The notes under the pieces are model-generated. The model had not been told where the DNA came from, searched no databases, and saw only the letters and a list, made by a program, of their open reading frames with translations. The position numbers and the translations under genes are program-made. Positions 44,917 to 53,792 of a stretch of DNA of 64,000 nt are shown piece by piece. Source of the DNA: Synechococcus sp. PROS-9-1 (lineage in GTDB: Bacteria > Cyanobacteriota > Cyanobacteriia > PCC-6307 > Cyanobiaceae); assembly GCF_014279775.1 (NCBI RefSeq), contig NZ_CP047961.1, positions 2,209,941 through 2,273,940 on the forward strand, read 5' to 3'. The first letter of the stretch is position 1, and each line of letters starts with the position of its first letter.

Positions 44917-44960
44917 AGATCCGTCGCTCATTCACTGAGCCTTCAGTCCCCGTCGGATCT
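44917..44960 (+). promoter_or_regulatory. Inverted repeat in rpsF leader
   Basis: AGATCCG (44917-44923) and CGGATCT (44954-44960) form a perfect 7-base inverted repeat around a 30-base spacer, ending 6 bases before the rpsF ATG. Ribosomal protein genes are often autoregulated through leader structures, but no known S6-binding motif is recognised here. Confidence 0.3.
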
Positions 44961-44966
44961 GTCTCC

Positions 44967-45332
44967 ATGACCCAACAGCCTTATTACGAGACCATGTACA
45001 TCCTCCGTCCGGACATTCCGGAAGAGGAAGTTGAGTCTCACGTGACCAAGTACCGCGACATCTTGACTGAAACGGGTGCCGAGGTTCTCGACAACCAAAT
45101 GAAAGGCAAGCGTCGTCTGGCCTATCCGATCGCCAAGCATAAGGAAGGCATCTACGTGCAGCTGAGCCACAACGGTGATGGCCAACAAGTGGGCGTGATC
45201 GAAAAAGCAATGCGTCTCAGTGAAGATGTGATTCGCTATCTGACCGTGAAACAAGAAGGTCCGTTGCCTGCTCCTCGCGTCGCACCTGGAACAGAAGCAC
45301 CAGCCGAACCTGAAGCTGCTACTCCTGCCTAG
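44967..45332 (+). CDS. rpsF: 30S ribosomal protein S6
   Basis: A 121-residue ribosomal protein. [20 protein letters not shown] at the N-terminus and [21 protein letters not shown] (near residue 32) match S6. The C-terminal tail is Pro/Ala/Glu-rich, as is usual in cyanobacteria. The usual rpsR/ssb partners are not adjacent. Confidence 0.97.
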   Translation: MTQQPYYETMYILRPDIPEEEVESHVTKYRDILTETGAEVLDNQMKGKRRLAYPIAKHKEGIYVQLSHNGDGQQVGVIEKAMRLSEDVIRYLTVKQEGPLPAPRVAPGTEAPAEPEAATPA

Positions 45333-45373
45333 TCGCCATTGTGCAAGCCATGGACGGGCGATAAGGTCCGCCC

Positions 45374-45689
45374 ATGGCCGATCAGGACCCCAGCTATTGC
45401 TCCCCCCCCCCCGGTCTGGAAAGCCGCTCGACCCCCCAGTGGCGACGTCGAAGCACTGAGAGCCAGGGTGAATGAACTTGAACAGCAGGTCAGGGACTAC
45501 GAAACGCTGCTCAGCGAACTTCCCGACCTCTTTGAACGCAAATTCCAACAGAGATTGGAACCGCTCTTGGAGCGCTATCGGTTGTTAGCCCAGGCTCAGC
45601 ACTTAATGGCAGCTCCGCCGGAAGCCGAGATTGTTCCTCTGGCCTTGCGAACCGATCGACAAGGGCAGAGGAACAACATCGCCGCCTGA
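45374..45689 (+). CDS. Coiled-coil hypothetical protein, frame broken by C11 run
   Basis: From residue ~35 the protein is a coiled coil (VEALRARVNELEQQVRDYETLL, then ELPDLFERKFQQRLEPLLERYR) with a variable tail ending at 45689. The natural-looking ATG at 45374 (MADQDPSYCSPP) is out of frame with this region because of the 11-C run at 45402-45412. Removing one C joins them into a protein of about 104 residues. In the sequence as given, the coiled-coil frame is open from a TTG at 45339 and could also start at a GTG near 45468. Function is unknown. Confidence 0.65.
45402..45412 (+). repeat. C11 homopolymer in a coding region
   Basis: Eleven C residues in a row, within the N-terminal coding part of the coiled-coil gene. 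The run decides the reading frame. Such tracts slip in replication and transcription and are also prone to sequencing error. Confidence 0.95.
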
Positions 45690-45691
45690 AC

Positions 45692-46897
45692 TCAACGCCG
45701 ATGCTTGGCCGCCCACAAGCGTGTGGGTAAGCCCCAAACGTAGATAAAGCCTTCAGCAGCACGATGATCAAACTTGTCTTCGCTGCCGTATGAGGCCATC
45801 TCGGGGACGTACAAGCTGTTGGCTGCGGAAGCTCTCCCCGTAACCGTGGCATTGCCCTTGTGAAGCTTCAGGCGCACGACTCCATTCACATGGATCTGGG
45901 TGCGATCCATAAAGCCATCAAGAGCCTCTTTGAGAGGGCCAAACCAAAGGCCCTGATACACGAGATCTGCCCATTGCATCTCAAGCTGTCGCTTGGTCCG
46001 CAATACATCGGCGGCCAGGGTGAGACTCTCCAACTCCTGATGCGCCTGAATCAAGAGCAGTAATCCAGGCGTTTCGTAAATCTCCCGACTTTTAATTCCC
46101 ACCACACGGTTCTCGATCATGTCGAGACGGCCAATTCCGTGGGTGCCTGCCAAGTTGTTGGCTTCCCGGATCAGCGCAACGGGATCCAGCCGTTTGCCAT
46201 TCATTGCCACAGGATTGCCGCCTTCAAACTGGATCTCGATCTCTTCGGCATCGTTAGGGGCTTGATCCACGGAACGGGTCATCGCAAAGACCTCTTCTGG
46301 TGGCGCCACCATCGGGTCTTCCAAGGGACCAGCTTCAATGCTGCGCCCGAGCAGGTTGAGATCGATCGAATAAGGGGATTTTTTGCTCACGGGAGATGGC
46401 ATGCCAAACCGCTCGCCATAAGCGATCGTTTCCTCCCGGCTCATGCCCCATTCACGCGCTGGGGTTAACACCTTCAAATCGGGTGCAAGCGATGCAATCG
46501 CCACATCAAAACGCACCTGATCATTTCCCTTACCGGTGCAGCCATGCGCCACCGCATCAGCTCCTACCTCTCGTGCCACCTCCACGAGACGACGGGCAAT
46601 CAAGGGCCGCGCCAAGGCCGTTGAGAGGGGGTAGCGACCCTCATACAAAGCATTCGCGCGAATCGCAGGAAAAGCGAATTCCTCGATGAAAGGCTTAATC
46701 AGATCACCAACCAAAGACTGACTGGCTCCCGCCTTGAGTGCTTTGAGTCGTATCGGTTCCAGCTCATCGCCCTGACCGAGATCAGCGGCGAAGGTGATCA
46801 CCTCCTCCACACCCCATTCCTGCTTGAGGTAGGGGATGCAGACGCTGGTGTCCACCCCACCGGAATAGGCGAGAACGACCTTGGTTGCGCGTCCCAT
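45692..46897 (-). CDS. argG: Argininosuccinate synthase
   Basis: A 401-residue enzyme that joins citrulline and aspartate using ATP in arginine synthesis. [19 protein letters not shown] (near residue 6) is the PP-loop, and [15 protein letters not shown] (near 117) and the [15 protein letters not shown] block (near 174) are diagnostic. The ATG overlaps the stop of the upstream small membrane protein gene by one base, so the two form an operon. Confidence 0.97.
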   Translation of the reverse strand: MGRATKVVLAYSGGVDTSVCIPYLKQEWGVEEVITFAADLGQGDELEPIRLKALKAGASQSLVGDLIKPFIEEFAFPAIRANALYEGRYPLSTALARPLIARRLVEVAREVGADAVAHGCTGKGNDQVRFDVAIASLAPDLKVLTPAREWGMSREETIAYGERFGMPSPVSKKSPYSIDLNLLGRSIEAGPLEDPMVAPPEEVFAMTRSVDQAPNDAEEIEIQFEGGNPVAMNGKRLDPVALIREANNLAGTHGIGRLDMIENRVVGIKSREIYETPGLLLLIQAHQELESLTLAADVLRTKRQLEMQWADLVYQGLWFGPLKEALDGFMDRTQIHVNGVVRLKLHKGNATVTGRASAANSLYVPEMASYGSEDKFDHRAAEGFIYVWGLPTRLWAAKHRR

Positions 46898-47151
46898 CAG
46901 GTGGACTCCTGCTCTGAATCAGATTGCACTGATTCTCCACTCCCGCCGGCCCGCTGAAGCGGTTGAGGAGTCAGCCGGGCAAGCCAAAACAGCCAAAGCG
47001 CCATCAAAAAGGCAGGAACAAACAACAGCGCAAGCACTGGAACCGTGGTCACCACCAGCGGATCTGGATGCAAGCGCCCCCACTTCCACAGGCCAAAACT
47101 CAGGAACAAAGCCCCGCCCCACACAGAGAGGAGCAGCCACACCTTGACCAA
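46897..47151 (-). CDS. Small two-helix membrane protein
   Basis: An 84-residue protein with two membrane segments (about residues 4-23 and 33-60) and a hydrophilic, acidic C-terminal tail ([15 protein letters not shown]). No family is recognised. The stop overlaps the argG start by one base (TGATG arrangement), which supports translation. Whether it has any link to arginine synthesis is unknown. Confidence 0.65.
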   Translation of the reverse strand: MVKVWLLLSVWGGALFLSFGLWKWGRLHPDPLVVTTVPVLALLFVPAFLMALWLFWLARLTPQPLQRAGGSGESVQSDSEQEST

Positions 47152-47204
47152 AAGACGTCCTCAAGACTGCATTGGCTTATGATGATCGATTACGGAACTG
47201 GACA

Positions 47205-47468
47205 GTGTCGTCTGAGTTGAGCGCCCTCGACAACATCAATCCAGCTCTAACGCGTTATGGGCGGAAAGAACTCGCACCGGTGCTGCCCCTGCGCGAAGAG
47301 CCCGATTTACTGAGCTGGTTGGAAACAAGCGGTCGCCTTGTGGAAGACGAGGAATCCAGCACAGCTGAAGTGAGCACAGTCGAAGAAGAAGAGCTCTCTG
47401 CTCTCATGGGCGAAAAAGAGGATTACAACGCTGCCGATGAGCAAACTCAAGAGAATTGGGAAGATTGA
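47205..47468 (+). CDS. DUF3134 protein
   Basis: About 87 residues from the GTG at 47205. NPALTRYGRKELAPVLPLREEPDLLSWLETSGRL (landmark across residues 11-44) matches the cyanobacterial DUF3134 family, and the tail is very acidic (EEEELSALMGEKEDY). Function is unknown. A TTG at 47172 would add 11 residues; the GTG fits the family start better. mraY follows 38 bases later. Confidence 0.75.
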   Translation: MSSELSALDNINPALTRYGRKELAPVLPLREEPDLLSWLETSGRLVEDEESSTAEVSTVEEEELSALMGEKEDYNAADEQTQENWED

Positions 47469-47506
47469 TTTAAGGTCCCTGCCCTAAGCCGTTAAAGGAA
47501 CGGGAC

Positions 47507-48604
47507 GTGAACGAAGCACAAGAGATTCCTCCACCCCTAGAGGGGAAAGTCTCTGCGGGTTTGCTTGCCGTTGTTGTGGTTGCAGCAGCATTTGCATCAG
47601 ACCGCTGGATCCCCAACAGCCTGCTGAGCCTCCCCTTGCTGATTGCGACGCTGATCGCTGCAATCGTGACCTGGTGGGGGGTGCCGAAGCTGCGTGGCTT
47701 AAAGCTGGGGCAAGTGATCCGAGAAGAGGGGCCTCAGGCCCATCTCAGCAAATCTGGAACCCCAACGATGGGTGGACTCCTGGTGGTGCCGGTCGGCGTG
47801 ATCGTAGGCGGCCTCATTAGCTGGAGCGGTCAACCCGCTGAACAACTTTTAGCCGTGGCCTTCATCACACTCGCCTACATGGTGGTGGGAGGAATTGATG
47901 ATTGGCGCAGTCTCACCAAACACTCCAACACCGGTTTATCGCCACGTGGAAAATTAATTCTCCAAGCCTTAGCGGCCGTGATCTTTCTGATCTGGGCCGG
48001 AATGCGCGGATGGATCAGTGGCGATGTGGCCTTGCCGTTTGGCACCACCCTTCCCTTGGGCTGGTTGATTTGGCCACTTGCGGTCTTTGTGTTTTTAGCT
48101 GAAAGCAACGCCACCAACCTCACCGATGGCTTGGATGGTCTTGCCGCCGGCTGCGGTGCCCTGGTGTTCACCGGAATGGCACTTCAGCTCACACTGCGAG
48201 GAAACAGCGGAGATCCAAGCCTTGCTGGGTTTTGCATGGCGATGGCGGGCTGTTGGGTTGGTTTTCTTGCACACAACCGCAATCCAGCCAAAGTATTTAT
48301 GGGCGACACCGGCTCTCTGGCGATGGGAGGAGCTCTTACTGCTGTGGCCCTACTCACGAACAGTCTTTGGCCGTTGCTCGTGATGGGAGGGGTGTTCCTA
48401 GCGGAGTCTCTCTCCGTGATCATTCAAGTGTGGGTCTTTAAAGCAACCAAAGGCACTGATGGTGTTGGGCGCCGGGTGTTCCGAATGTCGCCCTTGCACC
48501 ACCATTTCGAACTAGGAGGAACAGCAGAGCAAACGGTCGTACCAGGATTTTGGTTAGCAACGATGGGGCTCGTGTTGCTCGGATTGGCCTTACGCCCCCT
48601 ATGA
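47507..48604 (+). CDS. mraY: Phospho-N-acetylmuramoyl-pentapeptide transferase MraY
   Basis: A 365-residue membrane enzyme that makes lipid I for peptidoglycan. About 10 helices are present. [12 protein letters not shown] (near residue 84), [12 protein letters not shown] (near 204) with catalytic Asp residues, [13 protein letters not shown] (near 264) and the [10 protein letters not shown] motif (near 326) are all intact. GTG start with AAAGGA upstream. It lies alone, away from other mur genes. Confidence 0.96.
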   Translation: MNEAQEIPPPLEGKVSAGLLAVVVVAAAFASDRWIPNSLLSLPLLIATLIAAIVTWWGVPKLRGLKLGQVIREEGPQAHLSKSGTPTMGGLLVVPVGVIVGGLISWSGQPAEQLLAVAFITLAYMVVGGIDDWRSLTKHSNTGLSPRGKLILQALAAVIFLIWAGMRGWISGDVALPFGTTLPLGWLIWPLAVFVFLAESNATNLTDGLDGLAAGCGALVFTGMALQLTLRGNSGDPSLAGFCMAMAGCWVGFLAHNRNPAKVFMGDTGSLAMGGALTAVALLTNSLWPLLVMGGVFLAESLSVIIQVWVFKATKGTDGVGRRVFRMSPLHHHFELGGTAEQTVVPGFWLATMGLVLLGLALRPL

Positions 48605-48624
48605 GCAAAACCAGATCGCTGCAA

Positions 48625-49308
48625 TTAGGCAGCACGATCTTCTAGACGTGAAACATTCCAACCAATGGGCATAGGAATGACCTTTGGCTTCGGCATTAAC
48701 AATTCAATTTCACGGCAAGCTTGTGAATAGGCGAAAAATCCCGACATTCTTCGCCGATCAGATCTCCCATTTTTCGTCACTGCCCGATCAACAGTGACTC
48801 CCTCTGTCTCAGCATTCTCAAAAGCATTCAACAATGGAATTTCGGAGTCAAGAACTTGGATGTCGAAACCACACAAGCTATTCCTAGCAATTTGAATCGA
48901 AGCCTTCTTTCTCGCATCTGCCTTCACAATCAGTGCTGCGTAAGGGATATCAAACTTGTTGAGCATGCATGACATTTCCACCGTTAATTCTATGGATCTA
49001 CTTTGTGCAGTTGTAGGGAGAACAATAAAATCAGATCCTTCAACTAAATTCTTTAGCTCCTCTTCATTGCTACTAGCTTGACCATCAGTGACGACAATTT
49101 CTGCATTTCTTGTTGCTTTTGCAGCCGCTTCCATGGGCACAACATCAAATGGAAGCAATCCTCTTGAGGCGTATGCAGTGGCTGATCGATTTCGATCAGC
49201 ATCAACCAAGACAACAGAGCGACCACTATTCGCCCAATGAGCAGCAAGATGAATGCTTGTGCAAGTTTTTGCTACACCTCCTTTTTGCCCAAAAGTAGTG
49301 ACAAACAC
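48625..49308 (-). CDS. Orphan ParA-like ATPase
   Basis: A 227-residue ParA/MinD-type ATPase. The deviant Walker A is FGQKGGVAKTCTSIHLA (the usual second G is Ala, the signature Lys is kept), Walker A' is VLVDADRNRSAT (near residue 34), and IVLPTTAQSRSIE (near 94) is the switch II/Walker B-like region. No ParB, McdB or parS-like gene is adjacent. AT-richer codons than its neighbours suggest acquisition. It may position a cargo on the nucleoid or be a plasmid remnant. Confidence 0.85.
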   Translation of the reverse strand: MFVTTFGQKGGVAKTCTSIHLAAHWANSGRSVVLVDADRNRSATAYASRGLLPFDVVPMEAAAKATRNAEIVVTDGQASSNEEELKNLVEGSDFIVLPTTAQSRSIELTVEMSCMLNKFDIPYAALIVKADARKKASIQIARNSLCGFDIQVLDSEIPLLNAFENAETEGVTVDRAVTKNGRSDRRRMSGFFAYSQACREIELLMPKPKVIPMPIGWNVSRLEDRAA

Positions 49309-49753
49309 AATGTGAAAGCTAAATGATAACTCCCTTATACCTCATAATCTAATTTGCGCAAGAGTGCCTGCAGAAGCCTGTCATTATTGAGTGAGAGACT
49401 GGATAAAAGAGGACAGCCTCTTCATTTTCAAAGTTTTATCCAACCCCAAAAACAACATCCTCCTGCCACTCATCATCGTGACCAAAGACGTCTAGTACAA
49501 GTTTCAGTTCTTGGTCCGATTTGCAGCACGCGGAATTTCATTGGGCCGAGCAGAAAGTGGCATCGGAAACTCTCTGTCTATCGATTTCTATACCTCAGTG
49601 GCTCCTACAAACGATCGCTTTTGCAACTCTGGTAGAAGTTGAATATTGAGATCCACGATTGGCTGCAGACCAACCCGAGACAGCTGGTATCTCAGCAAAC
49701 CCAAACGCCCTGAGCAACAGTCTTCAACGACATTCCCTTGGACAGTCAAGACA
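49309..49753. other. 445-base stretch with only degenerate coding signal
   Basis: No intact convincing gene. On the reverse strand an ATG at about 49563 opens MPLSARPNEIPRAANRTKN and stops at about 49504-49506; one base out of phase the frame continues with protein-like residues LKLVLDVFGHDDEWQEDVVF to a stop near 49442. This looks like a frameshifted small gene upstream of parA. The rest holds the parA promoter region and no RNA gene that I can recognise. Confidence 0.4.
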
Positions 49754-50017
49754 ATGAGCTATTTCACCTGGAAAGAAGCCGGCCTCACAAGCGACTGCGC
49801 CAGCCTTGAAGCGATGGCCTCCCGCTTTGAAGAAGCAGCCAGCCTGATGCGCCGCATGGCACAACAGGGCTTTGAGCTCAACTCACAAGGACGTCAACAA
49901 CACATCACCCACAGCGATGCCGACGTCTTTGAGTCTTGGGGCTTTGTGAATGAAGAACCTGCCTTCCGCCAACTCACCTTGATCAGCGATCCATCCACCG
50001 AGTCGCCTGCGCCCTAA
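49754..50017 (+). CDS. Hypothetical protein conserved in picocyanobacteria (probable)
   Basis: An 87-residue protein starting MSYFTWKEAGL. ASLEAMASRFEEAASLMRRMA (near residue 16) is a helical, heptad-like segment and HSDADVFESWGFVNEEPAFRQLTLI (landmark across residues 53-77) looks like a conserved C-terminal domain. I associate this pattern with short conserved proteins of marine Synechococcus but cannot name a family. Its stop abuts the end of a convergent tiny membrane protein gene. Confidence 0.6.
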   Translation: MSYFTWKEAGLTSDCASLEAMASRFEEAASLMRRMAQQGFELNSQGRQQHITHSDADVFESWGFVNEEPAFRQLTLISDPSTESPAP

Positions 50018-50179
50018 TTAACGACGGCGAAAGCCACCAATCACCCACACCAGTACAAACAAAAAGGAAGACAGCCCGAGGTAGATCAGGGCCCACTTTT
50101 GAACAGTGGCGATCTCCCAGCCAAACAGCAAACCATTGGCCGCATCTCCAGCCGTTGTAAACGCGAGCGGCAAAGGCAT
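50018..50179 (-). CDS. Tiny single-helix membrane protein (53 aa)
   Basis: A 53-residue frame, MPLPLAFTTAGDAANG..., with a membrane helix WALIYLGLSSFLFVLVWVIGG (21 residues, about 29-49; here for landmarking see LIYLGLSSFLFVLVWVIG) and the positive end FRRR, so the C-terminus probably stays in the cytoplasm. It begins 45 bases from the divergent purT start and ends directly against the preceding gene. Its small size and layout resemble small subunits of thylakoid complexes, but I do not recognise it. Confidence 0.55.
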   Translation of the reverse strand: MPLPLAFTTAGDAANGLLFGWEIATVQKWALIYLGLSSFLFVLVWVIGGFRRR

Positions 50180-50224
50180 GAGGGCAGAGCGAGAGGATCA
50201 AGCCATGCTGCCTTGAAATACGCC

Positions 50225-51394
50225 ATGACGACCTTCCCAAAAACAGTGATGCTGCTCGGCAGCGGCGAACTGGGCAAAGAGGTAGCGATCGCCGCCCAAA
50301 GGCTGGGTTGCCATGTCATCGCCTGCGACCGTTACGCCAATGCACCAGCCATGCAGGTCGCAGATCAGGCCGAGGTGCTGACCATGACCGATCCAAACGC
50401 CCTCAAGGCTGTTGTAAACAAACATCGGCCGGATGTGCTGATCCCGGAAATCGAAGCGCTGGCTGTGGATGCCCTGCAAGCACTAGAAGACAACGGCATC
50501 TGTGTGATTCCCACCGCCAGGGCGACTGCGGTCACCATGAATCGCGACCGCATTAGAGATCTTGCTGCAGGTGAACTTGCGCTACGCACCGCACGCTTTG
50601 CCTATGCCTGCGATGCCGAGGAGCTCCACCTTGCCGCCGCACCGTTGGGTTGGCCCGTGGTCGTCAAACCAGTCATGAGTTCCTCGGGGAAAGGCCAAAG
50701 CGTGGTTCACTCCTCTGCTGAATTAGATCAAGCCTGGGAGATCGCCATGGCAGGAGCCCGGGGCAGCTCGGCCCGGGTGATCGTGGAGGAATTTCTTAAA
50801 TTTGATCTTGAAATTACCCTGCTCACCATCCGTCAACGCGATGGAAGCACCCTGTTTTGCCCACCGATTGGTCATCAACAAGTCAATGGCGACTACCAAT
50901 GCAGTTGGCAGCCCGCGGCGATCTCGACCAGCCAACTGCAACAAGCCCAATCGATGGCAAGCACCGTCACAGACAACCTTGGCGGTGCCGGTCTGTTTGG
51001 GGTGGAGTTTTTCTTATGCGGCGATGAAGTGGTGTTTTCCGAGCTCTCTCCAAGACCGCATGACACCGGTCTCGTGACCCTGATCAGCCAAAACCTAAGC
51101 GAATTCGACCTGCATCTCCGTGCCGTGTTGGGGCTGCCCATCCCCTCAATCACTGCTGCCGATGCTGCGGCCAGCCGAGTGATCCTGGCCGAGAGCCAAG
51201 GCAGCCAAGTTGAATTCAATGGTGTTGAACAAGCCCTCACGGAGCCAGACACCAACCTGCTGCTCTTTGGAAAACGGGACGCCCGGCCAGGGCGTCGGAT
51301 GGGAGTTGCTTTAGCCCGCGGCACTGATATCAACGAAGCCTTAGCCAAGGCAGACCGCTGTGCAGCAGCTGTGAAAGTTCAAGTCAGTGACTGA
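50225..51394 (+). CDS. purT: Formate-dependent phosphoribosylglycinamide formyltransferase
   Basis: About 389 residues; an ATP-grasp enzyme that formylates GAR with formate and ATP in purine synthesis. VMLLGSGELGKEVAIAAQRLG is the N-terminus, VVKPVMSSSGKGQSVV (near residue 148) the ATP-grasp loop, and FFLCGDEVVFSELSPRPHDTG (landmark across ~263-283) the metal site. The open frame extends upstream to 50099, but homology begins at 50225. The last 16 bases overlap the convergent sucrose-phosphate synthase gene. Confidence 0.95.
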   Translation: MTTFPKTVMLLGSGELGKEVAIAAQRLGCHVIACDRYANAPAMQVADQAEVLTMTDPNALKAVVNKHRPDVLIPEIEALAVDALQALEDNGICVIPTARATAVTMNRDRIRDLAAGELALRTARFAYACDAEELHLAAAPLGWPVVVKPVMSSSGKGQSVVHSSAELDQAWEIAMAGARGSSARVIVEEFLKFDLEITLLTIRQRDGSTLFCPPIGHQQVNGDYQCSWQPAAISTSQLQQAQSMASTVTDNLGGAGLFGVEFFLCGDEVVFSELSPRPHDTGLVTLISQNLSEFDLHLRAVLGLPIPSITAADAAASRVILAESQGSQVEFNGVEQALTEPDTNLLLFGKRDARPGRRMGVALARGTDINEALAKADRCAAAVKVQVSD

Positions 51395-53535
51395 TCGTGG
51401 CGGGCTCTTCCGCCCAAAAACCGATAGTGCTGGATCCCTTCCAGCACGCCGGGTAATTGGGAGCGACTCGCGAAATAAACACGCTGTTGCTGACGAAAAT
51501 CATCCAAACAAGGATCGTGATCGCCCAAGACAACAGTGGCGGGCCGACCGCAAACCAACTCGCCATCACCCTGTTCACTGGCCACAACCAACATCTGTTC
51601 CAGTGGAAGCCCCCAGCGCAGAGCGAGAAAACGGATCGCTTCGCTGCGGGATGCCCGCAGGGGCAGCACGTCTAGAAACCAATGGCAGCGAAGCTGGGGA
51701 CGCGCGGCCTGGTGGCGCTGGCGCAGACGTTGGCGGATCAAGGGAAGGATCTGTTCTCCAGCATCGCGAATGGTGTAGCTCAGCTTGAACGAACCTTGCT
51801 GCTCAGGTCGCTGCAATTCAATGTGATCGGTGAGGTCTGCCAGTGCACTCTCCACACCTGCGCGGTCCCAATCCACGCCAATCTGAGCCGACCAAAACAA
51901 ATCAGGCGCACTCTCCTGGCCGTAGTGAATCTCCGTACCAGCCCCTGTGACCCAAACCTTCGGTTCCGGTAACAACAACTCCGCAAAACGTTGTCTGGCA
52001 GCAGGCAACGAACGGCCTGACAAGATCCCTAGAGCACAGCGGTCGAGCTGCTCACGCAAAACCTTGAGCGCATCACTATCGGGCTGTTCCAAACTGCTGT
52101 CGAGATCAAGCAACAGCAAGCGATCGCCCAAGGGCTGGAAACCTCCAGTGGAGGCGGTCTGACTGGATGGCAACACCATTGGCTGCGTCACCGCCAGCAG
52201 TCGCTCCTGCATCAATGCCAGGTAAGAGCAAACGTGGGCATCCCAGCTGAAATGGCGACTGACCGCCTCCACGCCGTTGTCACTCCAGCGGCTCCAGCGT
52301 TGAAGATCAGAACCCGCACACTCCAAAGCATCTTGAAGGGCCTCTCGATCCGTCACATCTGCGAGTAATCCGTTGTCACAGCGGGCAAGGATGTCCCTTG
52401 GACCTCCGTCATCGGTCGCCACCATCGGCAGTCCGCAAGCGGCAGCTTCCAACAAGGTGAGTCCGAACGGCTCTGTCAACGCAGGATTCACAAAGAGGCC
52501 GCGGCGCTCAGCAGCCCAGCGATAGATGGCAGGAATCTGATCGCGACGATGCTGCTTGGGATAGGCAATACGGCCGTAGAGGTCATAGCGATCAACAAGA
52601 TCAAACACCTGCTGAAACACATCGCGCTGCTGTTTCTCCATCTGGCGGGGATCCTCCCGACAGCCAAGCACCAGCACCAAATTGTGGCGCTGCCGTAAAA
52701 CAGCAGACCGGCCGAACGCCTCAACCAGAGCGGGAATGTTCTTGCGACGAACAGCCCTAGAAATCGCCAACAGCGGTGGAAGCTCAGGCTGACGCAAGAA
52801 AGGAGTTAAGAGCCCCTCAACTTCACGAACCTCTGCGGCCACCGAACCAGGGTGAAAGCGGCGTGCATCCACACCGGGAGGAACCACCTGAGCGCGATCA
52901 GCACGAAATCCGCCGTAACGGGAATACTGCTGATCACATTCCTGGCGCGTACTGGTGATCACGAGATCGGCATGAGCCAGCGCTAACTCCTCGGCATCAA
53001 TGCGACGGCTAATCGAATAGGTCTGCTCGAGCTGTTGATGGTCCCCACCTCCAGCTAAGAGACGACGCTGCTTCTCACGACCAAGAGAATGCCCTGTGAA
53101 CACCAAAGGAATGCCAAGACGTCGACTCAGCAATGCCCCGACATAACCGGCATCGGCGTAGTGCGCATGAATCCAATCAGGTCGATTTTCAGGCTTCTGA
53201 AGGTGCACTACAAGCTGATCAGCCAGATCCTCGAGATGGGGCCACAGCAATTCCTTTCGTAGGTAGCGCTTAGGGCCGAAGGCAAAACGCTGGATACCGG
53301 CACCGGCAGCAATCGCTTCAACGGGCTGGGCGTAATCAGCTGAAACCCGTCGGTCCTGAATCAGACGAGTCACCACATCAACACGATCCACTTCAGCCCG
53401 AGCCGCAAGGCTGCGCACCAGTTCGAGCACATAGAGGGTTTGGCCTCCGGTATCGGCGTCCCGTCCGAGCTCCAAATCATGGGAGCGGAACAGTCCGTGA
53501 AGATGGAGATGGAGAAGCCGAAAACCCACAATCAA
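51379..53535 (-). CDS. Sucrose-phosphate synthase with C-terminal HAD-like domain
   Basis: A 718-residue protein. Residues ~1-455 are a GT-B glycosyltransferase (LHGLFRSHDLELGRDADTGG, HAHYADAGYVGALLSRRLGIP, ALTEPFGLTLLEAAACGLP), which makes sucrose 6-phosphate, a precursor of osmolytes. Residues ~470-718 form an HAD domain with LLLLDLDSSLEQ and ILSGRS, but the usual GDSxND metal motif reads LGDHDPCLDD, so phosphatase activity is doubtful. Cyanobacterial enzymes of this layout vary in this. Confidence 0.92.
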   Translation of the reverse strand: MIVGFRLLHLHLHGLFRSHDLELGRDADTGGQTLYVLELVRSLAARAEVDRVDVVTRLIQDRRVSADYAQPVEAIAAGAGIQRFAFGPKRYLRKELLWPHLEDLADQLVVHLQKPENRPDWIHAHYADAGYVGALLSRRLGIPLVFTGHSLGREKQRRLLAGGGDHQQLEQTYSISRRIDAEELALAHADLVITSTRQECDQQYSRYGGFRADRAQVVPPGVDARRFHPGSVAAEVREVEGLLTPFLRQPELPPLLAISRAVRRKNIPALVEAFGRSAVLRQRHNLVLVLGCREDPRQMEKQQRDVFQQVFDLVDRYDLYGRIAYPKQHRRDQIPAIYRWAAERRGLFVNPALTEPFGLTLLEAAACGLPMVATDDGGPRDILARCDNGLLADVTDREALQDALECAGSDLQRWSRWSDNGVEAVSRHFSWDAHVCSYLALMQERLLAVTQPMVLPSSQTASTGGFQPLGDRLLLLDLDSSLEQPDSDALKVLREQLDRCALGILSGRSLPAARQRFAELLLPEPKVWVTGAGTEIHYGQESAPDLFWSAQIGVDWDRAGVESALADLTDHIELQRPEQQGSFKLSYTIRDAGEQILPLIRQRLRQRHQAARPQLRCHWFLDVLPLRASRSEAIRFLALRWGLPLEQMLVVASEQGDGELVCGRPATVVLGDHDPCLDDFRQQQRVYFASRSQLPGVLEGIQHYRFLGGRARHDQSLT

Positions 53536-53741
53536 CCCTCAACGGAACAAGACATCAGGTGCATGTCTGGAATAAGGGTTAAGGCGTTCAAACAAGTTCA
53601 AAGCTGAAGACATTCTTAGAAATCAGCAGCTAAAAGCATTTGCTTCGGTTAAAAGCCAGGCTGAGTCTGAATCTTTCGCCATCAACCCAGCAACAAGCAA
53701 ACGCAAACTGATGATGAAATGCAACGCAAATCAGTGGAAGT

Positions 53742-53761
53742 TGATCAGCTTGTTCTGATCA
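53742..53761. other. Inverted repeat in the 257-base gap after the DUF1400 hydrolase gene
   Basis: TGATCAG (53742-53748) and CTGATCA (53755-53761) pair around a 6-base loop, 31 bases downstream of the hydrolase stop on the reverse strand. There is no T-run, so it is not a standard terminator. Otherwise the gap 53536-53792 shows no gene. Confidence 0.4.
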
Positions 53762-53792
53762 CTTGAAGACGAGGTTTTAAGAAAGGGTGTTT

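Noticed and set aside
49354..49635. 93-residue forward frame in the stretch upstream of parA
   Set aside because: Irregular composition and no domain; the reverse strand has the more protein-like pieces.
16414..50292. GCGATCGC (HIP1-type) octamers, for example at 16414 and 50285
   Set aside because: Only scattered copies; not enriched as in freshwater cyanobacteria, so not a feature here.
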